Both the position numbers and the translations under genes were made by a program. Below are positions 1-4,200 of a DNA stretch of 5,190 nucleotides, in pieces (positions within the stretch are counted from its first letter, which is position 1; each line of letters begins with the position of its first letter). Origin of the DNA: Anaerolineales bacterium (lineage in GTDB: Bacteria > Chloroflexota > Anaerolineae > Anaerolineales > E44-bin32). Below the pieces are notes generated by a model, which had not been told where the DNA came from, did not search any database, and saw only the letters and a program-made list of their open reading frames with translations. The DNA lies in NCBI GenBank assembly GCA_023144145.1, contig JAGLGG010000312.1, positions 1 through 5,190 of the forward strand, in the 5' to 3' direction.

Positions 1-4
1 TCAT
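1..4 (-). CDS. Probable start of a leftward gene, cut by the window edge
   Basis: An ATG on the minus strand reads from position 4 to 2. It is preceded, 4 nt upstream, by a strong Shine-Dalgarno sequence GAGGAGG (positions 15 to 9 on the minus strand). This is the best ribosome binding site in the window and suggests a real start codon. Only one codon lies inside the window, so nothing can be said about the product. The neighbouring stretch 16-256 has no convincing gene on either strand, which fits an upstream leader. The spacing is slightly short, and a chance AG-rich match is possible. Confidence 0.35.
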
Positions 5-168
5 GTTTCCTCCTCGTGCTTCCTGCACTAAGCATACAATCTCGCAGCACAGAAACAGTCTCTACAAGCTGTCTCAACACTGACACTTACATGGGGAAGA
101 AAAATATGGTCTCATCAAGTGATATGGTAATAACTTCTCAAGTTACTGTCCGACAATTTTTCAGAGAC

Positions 169-197
169 TTGCGTTTTGGGTTTTGTCACTCTATAAA
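169..197 (+). promoter_or_regulatory. Candidate sigma-70-type promoter for tRNA-Gln
   Basis: A TTGCGT box (169-174, three of six matches to TTGACA) and a TATAAA box (192-197, five of six matches to TATAAT) are separated by exactly 17 bp. The predicted start of transcription near 204 would give a leader of about 50 nt before the mature tRNA at 257, to be removed by RNase P. No better promoter was seen in 5-256. The -35 box is weak, so this is a suggestion from spacing and position, not a firm call. Confidence 0.42.
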
Positions 198-256
198 TGG
201 CCAACGGACTCGAAACGCCACATACTTCTGCCAAGACCAGCTCCTAGAGCAAACAT

Positions 257-327
257 TGGGGGTTCGTCTAGTGGTAGGACAGCGGTCTCTGGAACCGTAA
301 GCCGAGGTTCGAATCCTCGACCCCCAG
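257..327 (+). tRNA. tRNA-Gln, anticodon CUG
   Basis: A complete cloverleaf can be folded by eye. The acceptor stem TGGGGGT (257-263) pairs perfectly with ACCCCCA (320-326). The D arm is 266-280. The anticodon stem GCGGT/ACCGT (282-286, 294-298) closes the loop CTCTGGA, giving anticodon CTG at 289-291, which reads CAG glutamine codons. The T arm CGAGG-TTCGAAT-CCTCG (303-319) is perfect. The discriminator base is G327, and the T-G acceptor start with G73 is typical of bacterial tRNA-Gln. The mature body is 71 nt. The 3' CCA is not encoded (CCT follows), so it must be added by a nucleotidyltransferase. An intrinsic terminator lies 11 bases downstream, so the gene appears monocistronic. A second glutamine tRNA (UUG anticodon) would be expected elsewhere in the genome. 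Confidence 0.96.
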
Positions 328-337
328 CCTGAAGATG

Positions 338-364
338 AAACGCCTCGATTGAGGCGTTTTTTTT
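338..364 (+). terminator. Intrinsic terminator of tRNA-Gln
   Basis: A perfect 9-bp stem (AAACGCCTC at 338-346 with GAGGCGTTT at 351-359) encloses a GATT tetraloop and runs directly into an uninterrupted T tract ending at 364. It lies 10 nt after the tRNA discriminator base and in the right orientation. This is a textbook Rho-independent terminator. Confidence 0.93.
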
Positions 365-379
365 GCTTCTACCCACACT

Positions 380-449
380 CTAACCCCCGGGGGTTTGACC
401 TAATTTTCTAGATATCGAATAAGCACATGGTCAAACCCCCGGGGGTTAG
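380..449. repeat. Perfect 21-bp inverted repeat, each arm itself palindromic (P2 pair)
   Basis: The arms are 380-400 and 429-449 and are exact reverse complements. The left arm reads CTAACCCCCGGGGG then TTTGACC. Each arm has at its centre the palindrome AACCCCCGGGGGTT, called P2 here. The 28-nt spacer is AT-rich and unrelated to the arms. A 21-bp hairpin or cruciform could form. No T tract follows on either strand, so it is not a standard terminator. The right arm continues directly into the composite unit at 429-505. Confidence 0.93.
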
Positions 450-505
450 TCTATATCTGCTTGGCAAACCTCCGGGAGGGTATCAACATTAGTTCTGGGT
501 TTGAC
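429..505 (+). repeat. Intergenic mosaic repeat, cluster 1 (P2-P1 composite unit)
   Basis: The unit consists of palindrome P2 (429-449), then a linker that includes TCTGCTTGGC, then palindrome P1 (core CCTCCGGGAGG), then a tail. Positions 455-482 are identical over 28 bases to 3090-3117 in the other intergenic region. The distance from P2 to P1 (18 nt between the GTT end and AAACC) equals that in cluster 2 at 3144-3166. A half-P2, GGGTTTGAC, closes the unit at 497-505, and 506-607 shows nothing further. No coding potential is seen. It resembles the REP/BIME class of interspersed palindromic elements in structure, but the sequence is not one I can name. Confidence 0.85.
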
Positions 506-607
506 GTACGAGTGATGGGGATTGAGAACTACAACATTACAGAACTATTAGAGTACCCATTAGTTAGGCAACATACCCCTGAACGGTAATTAGTACTGTG
601 CAAAACT

Positions 608-1069
608 CTACATTAGTTGGTTATTTACTTGGTTACGCAACTCCGTTGGATTAGCAATGGCAAGGTATTTGTGCTTTGTCCCACCGGTACCCGTCACAAC
701 TATTGAACCATATCCGAGTAGACGTCCAACAAGAGGCTGGTCGACGGCAATACTTTCAACCCTATTTAACATCAATTCGAGGGAATCTCTTTTTATGATT
801 CCCCGTTTTGCGATAATCCGTCTGTCAGTGAGACCAAATTCTGTTGATATTAGAGTCATTCCAGTTCTTATCAAGACCAAAATGCTCGCGACAAAGAAAA
901 TCCAAGCAATACACGCACAAGTTATGTTTGTTTCACCTATGTACGACCAAACTAGTAACAATAGAAATAAGAACGAATTTAGAGCCGGCGAAACAAAAAT
1001 TCCCCAATGTAATTGAGCCTTTGTAATGAGATTTTCACCAGGAGCTAAACTGGATTCCACATATCCCAT
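608..1069 (-). CDS. Small membrane protein with bacterial PH (bPH2/YdbT-like) domain
   Basis: The product is 153 residues. A hydrophilic N-terminus containing LAPGENLITKAQLHW (about 8-22) precedes two predicted membrane segments, about 24-43 and 48-67. A C-terminal domain follows (about 74-150) with the hallmarks of the bacterial PH domain formerly called DUF304: FGLTDRRIIAKRG, then LELMLNRVESIAVDQ, then GRLLGYGSIVVTGTGG. The PH domain should face the cytoplasm. The biochemical role of these proteins is mostly unknown; family relatives occur singly or as repeats in YdbS/YdbT proteins. The start is supported by GGGGAG 8 nt upstream (1083-1078). The gene lies 201 bp downstream of ettA on the same strand, so it may have its own promoter, but none was convincing. 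It is AT-richer than ettA (22 of 60 bases are G+C in 841-900). No terminator is visible after the stop. Confidence 0.85.
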   Translation of the reverse strand: MGYVESSLAPGENLITKAQLHWGIFVSPALNSFLFLLLLVWSYIGETNITCACIAWIFFVASILVLIRTGMTLISTEFGLTDRRIIAKRGIIKRDSLELMLNRVESIAVDQPLVGRLLGYGSIVVTGTGGTKHKYLAIANPTELRNQVNNQLM

Positions 1070-1270
1070 ACTAATCTCTCCCCACTAAGAAAATAAACGG
1101 TTGATGAAATTTAACACAAATTGTTGAAATTCGATATCCACCCTAGTGCTCTTAATAAAACTTCAATTCCCTACCTCCTCTGGGAGCGTCCTGCAGCAAA
1201 TGGGTTATAGAGAAGAATTATCCCAAGTCTTGTTAAAGTATATTGCGGGCCTTTTATATTGCCCTGTCAC

Positions 1271-2941
1271 CTATCCCCGCCTCAAAGGACGGTATTTCCT
1301 CGACCCGGCTTGCCCGCTATCGCCCAGGCGTTTGCGTTGATCTTCATCGTATTCTGACCAATTTCCTAAGAACAAGCGTACCTGCCCCTCACCCTCAAAG
1401 GCCAGGATATGCGTTACGATGCGGTCCAAGAACCAGCGGTCATGGCTGACCACAACAGCGCAGCCGGCAAAATTATCCAGCGAATCCTCCAGCGCGCGCA
1501 GGGTATTTACGTCCAGGTCATTGGTCGGCTCGTCCAGCATGATCACATTGCCGCGGTCCCGCAGGGTCTTCGCCAGATGGACCCTATTTCGCTCGCCGCC
1601 AGACAGCGTCTTGCAAAGCTTCTGCTGGTCTGAGCCGGAAAAATTGAACGAGGCCACATAGGCCCGCGAATTGAACTTGCGCTCCCCCAGCACAATAATA
1701 TCGTCCCCGCCAGAGATCTCTTCCCAGACTGTCTTTTCCCCATCCAAGGACCGAGTTTGATCGGCATAGGCCAACTGCACCGTCTCACCGATGATGATCT
1801 CGCCCGCGTCCGGCTTTCCCTGCCCGGCAATCATTTTCAGCAGGGTCGATTTACCCGCCCCGTTAGGACCGATCACCCCGACAATGCTACCCGGCGGGAG
1901 CTTGGCCGTCAGACCGTCGATCAACTTGCGCTCCCCATAGCCTTTGTCGACTCCTTCAAAATTAATCACCACATTCCCCAGGCGGTTTCCAGCGGGAATA
2001 TAGATCTCTAAATCCCCGCGCACCTTTTCATAATCTTGGCTCAATAAATTCTCATAGGCGGTCAGCCGGGCCTTTCCCTTGGTCTGCTTGGCCTTGGGCG
2101 ACATCCGCACCCACTCCAATTCGCGCTCCAGGGTTTTTTGGCGTTTTGATTCGCGTTTCTCCTCATGCTTCAAACGCTCATGCTTTTGCTCCAGCCAGGA
2201 AGTGTAATTTCCCTTCCAGGGGATACCAAATCCGCGGTCTAACTCCAAGATCCACCCGGCGACATTATCCAAGAAATAGCGGTCATGGGTTACGGCGATC
2301 ACCGTGCCCTTATAGTCGCTCAGATGTCGCTCTAGCCAGGCGGTTGATTCGGCGTCCAAATGATTGGTCGGCTCATCCAGTAGGAGGATGTCCGGCTCGG
2401 TCAGCAGCAGGCGAGTTAGTGCCACCCTACGGCGTTCGCCGCTAGAAATCACCTTGACTGGCGTATTGGGCGGCGGGCAGCCTAAAGCTCTCATGGCGAT
2501 TTCCAGGTGGTTATCCAGGTTCCAGGCGTCCAGCCGGTTGATCTCTTCCTGTAGGTTGGCCTGCTCTTCCACGAGAGCGTTAATATCGACGTCCGCTTCA
2601 GCAAATTTATCATTGACCTCATCAAATTTTTTCAGCAGCTCCATGATCGGCTGGAATGCTTCCTCCACTACTTCCTGGACGGTTTTCTCATCGTCCAGTT
2701 GCGGGTCTTGCTCCAACATCCCCACCGTGTACCCTTTAGATGCAACAATCTCTCCGTCATACTCCTGATCTTTACCCGCCATAATGCGCAGCAAGGTCGA
2801 TTTACCCGACCCATTGAGACCCAACACCCCGATCTTGGCCCCATAGAAAAAACCCAGCGAAATATCCCGCAGGACCTTATTATTAGGCGGGTGGGTCTTC
2901 CCCACTCCCACCATCGAATATATTACTTTTTCTGTGCTCAT
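1271..2941 (-). CDS. ettA: Energy-dependent translational throttle protein EttA (ABC-F ATPase)
   Basis: The product is 556 residues, matching the family size (555 in E. coli), and is recognisable along its whole length. ABC domain 1 has Walker A GLNGSGKS (41-48), signature ISSGE (165-169), Walker B DILLLDEP (184-191) and H-loop His219. ABC domain 2 has GPNGAGKS (358-365), LSGGE (446-450), LDEPTND (469-475) and His500. The arm insertion lies in domain 1 at roughly 85-135. The basic P-site tRNA-interaction linker is at about 250-300, including ELEWVR and KGKARL. The known role is to bind the ribosomal E site and gate the first peptide bond according to the ATP/ADP ratio. The start at 2941 is chosen because AAGGA (2955-2951) is 9 nt upstream; the alternative ATG at 2950 directly abuts it. 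Signature 1 is degenerate. The gene is GC-richer than its neighbours (40 of 60 bases in 1801-1860). Confidence 0.96.
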   Translation of the reverse strand: MSTEKVIYSMVGVGKTHPPNNKVLRDISLGFFYGAKIGVLGLNGSGKSTLLRIMAGKDQEYDGEIVASKGYTVGMLEQDPQLDDEKTVQEVVEEAFQPIMELLKKFDEVNDKFAEADVDINALVEEQANLQEEINRLDAWNLDNHLEIAMRALGCPPPNTPVKVISSGERRRVALTRLLLTEPDILLLDEPTNHLDAESTAWLERHLSDYKGTVIAVTHDRYFLDNVAGWILELDRGFGIPWKGNYTSWLEQKHERLKHEEKRESKRQKTLERELEWVRMSPKAKQTKGKARLTAYENLLSQDYEKVRGDLEIYIPAGNRLGNVVINFEGVDKGYGERKLIDGLTAKLPPGSIVGVIGPNGAGKSTLLKMIAGQGKPDAGEIIIGETVQLAYADQTRSLDGEKTVWEEISGGDDIIVLGERKFNSRAYVASFNFSGSDQQKLCKTLSGGERNRVHLAKTLRDRGNVIMLDEPTNDLDVNTLRALEDSLDNFAGCAVVVSHDRWFLDRIVTHILAFEGEGQVRLFLGNWSEYDEDQRKRLGDSGQAGSRKYRPLRRG

Positions 2942-2986
2942 CAAGTGCATTCCTTATAAGAATCATAATTCGGTTTGGAATACAAA

Positions 2987-2992
2987 ATTATA
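2987..2992 (-). promoter_or_regulatory. Candidate -10 box of the ettA promoter
   Basis: A perfect TATAAT hexamer reads on the minus strand from 2992 to 2987. It predicts a transcript start near 2980 and a leader of about 40 nt carrying the AAGGA ribosome site. The expected -35 position (about 3010-3015, minus strand) reads AATACA, only three of six matches. The region is AT-rich, so chance hexamers are likely. Confidence 0.4.
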
Positions 2993-3046
2993 AGCGAATT
3001 ATCTAATAATGTATTTTTTGAATTCCGAGTCGCCTTGCCAACCTTC

Positions 3047-3117
3047 TACCCTCCCGGAGGTTTGCTAATAAGATCCTACCCATTTCCTCATCTGCTTGGC
3101 AAACCTCCGGGAGGGTA
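3047..3117. repeat. Perfect 19-bp inverted repeat of palindrome P1
   Basis: The left arm, 3047-3065, is the exact reverse complement of GCAAACCTCCGGGAGGGTA at 3099-3117. The spacer is 33 nt. Outside these 19 bases the left arm has only loose similarity to the P1 flanks (a TTGCC at 3035-3039 recalls the TTGGC linker). The reversed copy therefore appears to be a truncated or diverged unit facing the direct units. The arrangement parallels the P2 inverted pair of cluster 1. It lies between the divergent ettA and ftsY promoters. Confidence 0.9.
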
Positions 3118-3213
3118 ATCAAAATTGGGTCAACCCCCGGTGAGTTAATCCTCATCTGCTTGGCAATCCTCCGGGAGGGGAATCAAAATTGGGTCTTACC
3201 CCAGGGGTAAGAT
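3086..3213 (+). repeat. Two tandem 64-bp copies of the mosaic repeat, cluster 2
   Basis: Unit 1 is 3086-3149 and unit 2 is 3150-3213. Both begin CCTCATCTGCTTGGC, followed by palindrome P1 and the tail AATCAAAATTGGGTC. The first 46 positions differ at only two sites. The last 18 positions are P2-like and diverge: unit 1 has the imperfect AACCCCCGGTGAGTT, while unit 2 has a different but perfect inverted repeat, CTTACCCC-A-GGGGTAAG (3195-3211). Unit 2 ends 10 bp before the TG of the ftsY extended -10. No open reading frame of note crosses the units. Confidence 0.88.
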
Positions 3214-3223
3214 AGAGTCCCGA

Positions 3224-3232
3224 TGGTATAAT
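3224..3232 (+). promoter_or_regulatory. Extended -10 promoter of ftsY, start of transcript on the GTG
   Basis: TGGTATAAT (3224-3232) is a perfect TATAAT with the TG of an extended -10 element. Counting the hexamer as -12 to -7 puts +1 at 3239, the first base of the ftsY start codon. No TTGACA-like box sits at the usual distance; that place is taken by the end of the P2-like palindrome 3195-3211. An extended -10 can compensate for a missing -35. The inference is a leaderless mRNA. Confidence 0.6.
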
Positions 3233-3238
3233 TCGCCT

Positions 3239-4165
3239 GTGGTGAACAGAAACTGGCAGGAAGCACTTTCAAGAACCAAGCGCGCCGCGTTTGGGCGGCT
3301 GTCAACTCTCCTCGGCACATCTGAATTGACCCCTGAGTTCTGGCAAGAATTGGAAGCAGCACTGATTCAGGCCGATTTAGGTGTCAAACTTACGCTTGGT
3401 CTTATTAAAGAGTTGAGGGACAGATCAGCACAGGAAGGCATGACACATGCGAGTCAGATCGTCTCTGAACTTCGCACCAATCTACTGAACCGACTTATCA
3501 CGGACAACGTACAAGCTCCAAGTTCCGGACCGATGGTAATTTTTGTGATCGGCGTGAATGGCTCCGGAAAGACAACGACTGCTGCCAGGTTGGCCAGCCA
3601 CTATAAAAGGCAAGGCAAAATATGTATGTTAGCGGCTGCTGATACCTATCGCGCGGCAGCAGGAGAACAACTTGGGCTTTGGGCGGAAAGACTAAATATT
3701 GATATCATCCAGGGAAACCCGGGGAGTGATCCTGGGGCTGTGGTTTACAATGCGACCCAGGCCGCGGTGGCCCGTACTGTCGACGTTTTGATCATTGATA
3801 CATCAGGCCGCATGCATACGCAGCATAATCTAATGGCGGAATTGCAAAAGGTCTGTCGAGTGCCGCAAAAAATCATTCCTGAAGCTCCCCACCAGATCCT
3901 TCTGGTACTTGATGCGACGACAGGACAAAATGGGATTTCCCAGGCAAGGTCATTCCTGGAATCTGTGGATGTAAGTGGTGTAGTCTTGGCTAAACTTGAT
4001 AGCTCATCAAAAGGGGGAGTAGGATTCAATGTGTCATCCGAATTAGGCCTACCAATTCTATATGTTGGATTAGGGGAAAGCGAAGAGGATCTTCTCGCAT
4101 TTTCAGCAGAAGCCTACGTTGACGAACTTCTCGCTCCGTCAGAAAATATTGCTCAATCAAAATAA
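3239..4165 (+). CDS. ftsY: Signal recognition particle receptor FtsY
   Basis: The product is 308 residues, the short form of the family with no long acidic A domain. It is the SRP GTPase that docks SRP-bound ribosomes at the inner membrane and hands nascent membrane proteins to SecYEG. The N-terminal helix has basic and hydrophobic residues (SRTKRAAFGRLSTLLG, 11-26), as in the membrane-targeting helix. The N domain follows (about 28-90, with ALIQADLGV). The G domain has G1 GVNGSGKT (105-112), G2 DTYRAAA (135-141), G3 DTSGR (187-191), DATTGQN (225-231), G4 AKLD (251-254) and G5 GLGE (277-280). DTSGR replaces the usual DTAGR, AKLD the usual TKLD, and DSSSKGG the usual DGTAKGG. The start is GTG 3239 (GTG 3242 is an alternative); no Shine-Dalgarno sequence precedes either and no ATG/GTG/TTG lies in frame nearby upstream. 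prfB follows after 35 bp. Confidence 0.95.
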   Translation: MVNRNWQEALSRTKRAAFGRLSTLLGTSELTPEFWQELEAALIQADLGVKLTLGLIKELRDRSAQEGMTHASQIVSELRTNLLNRLITDNVQAPSSGPMVIFVIGVNGSGKTTTAARLASHYKRQGKICMLAAADTYRAAAGEQLGLWAERLNIDIIQGNPGSDPGAVVYNATQAAVARTVDVLIIDTSGRMHTQHNLMAELQKVCRVPQKIIPEAPHQILLVLDATTGQNGISQARSFLESVDVSGVVLAKLDSSSKGGVGFNVSSELGLPILYVGLGESEEDLLAFSAEAYVDELLAPSENIAQSK

Positions 4166-4186
4166 ATTAGGAAGCAACTCATTATT

Positions 4187-4193
4187 AGAAGGA
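4187..4193 (+). promoter_or_regulatory. Ribosome binding site of prfB
   Basis: AGAAGGA lies 7 nt before the ATG at 4201. It supports this start, from which the short 22-codon zero-frame leader leads to the frameshift stop. In contrast, ftsY has no such site. Confidence 0.75.
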
Positions 4194-4200
4194 ATTGGCA

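Noticed and set aside
183..188. TTGTCA as the -35 box of the tRNA promoter
   Set aside because: A better match than TTGCGT taken alone, but no -10-like hexamer lies 16-18 bp downstream.
16..300. 94-codon plus-strand open frame
   Set aside because: It runs through the tRNA-Gln gene, has low-complexity composition without recognisable domains, and lacks a ribosome binding site before its ATG (the upstream CCTCCTCG is the complement of a Shine-Dalgarno sequence and serves the minus strand).
191..376. 61-codon minus-strand open frame
   Set aside because: It is antisense to the whole tRNA and its terminator; the phrase GGRGFEPRL is the usual false translation of a tRNA T arm.
380..449. Intrinsic terminator for the tRNA or the PH-domain gene
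   Set aside because: The stem is strong but has a 28-nt loop and no T tract on either side, and the tRNA already has its own terminator; treated as a repeat element.
657..1016. 119-codon plus-strand open frame
   Set aside because: It is fully antisense to the PH-domain gene, whose protein is recognisable and has a good ribosome binding site.
1247..1264. Possible terminator hairpin after ettA
   Set aside because: Only a 4-bp GGGC/GCCC stem with a 10-nt loop and no T tract on the minus strand; too weak to call.
1543..1830. 95-codon minus-strand open frame within ettA
   Set aside because: A shadow in another frame of the conserved second ABC domain of EttA.
2364..2768. 134-codon plus-strand open frame
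   Set aside because: Serine-rich antisense shadow of ettA with no domain and no ribosome binding site.
3086..3213. CRISPR array
   Set aside because: Two tandem copies of 64 bp without unique spacers of constant length; the units are contiguous and internally palindromic, and no cas gene is near.
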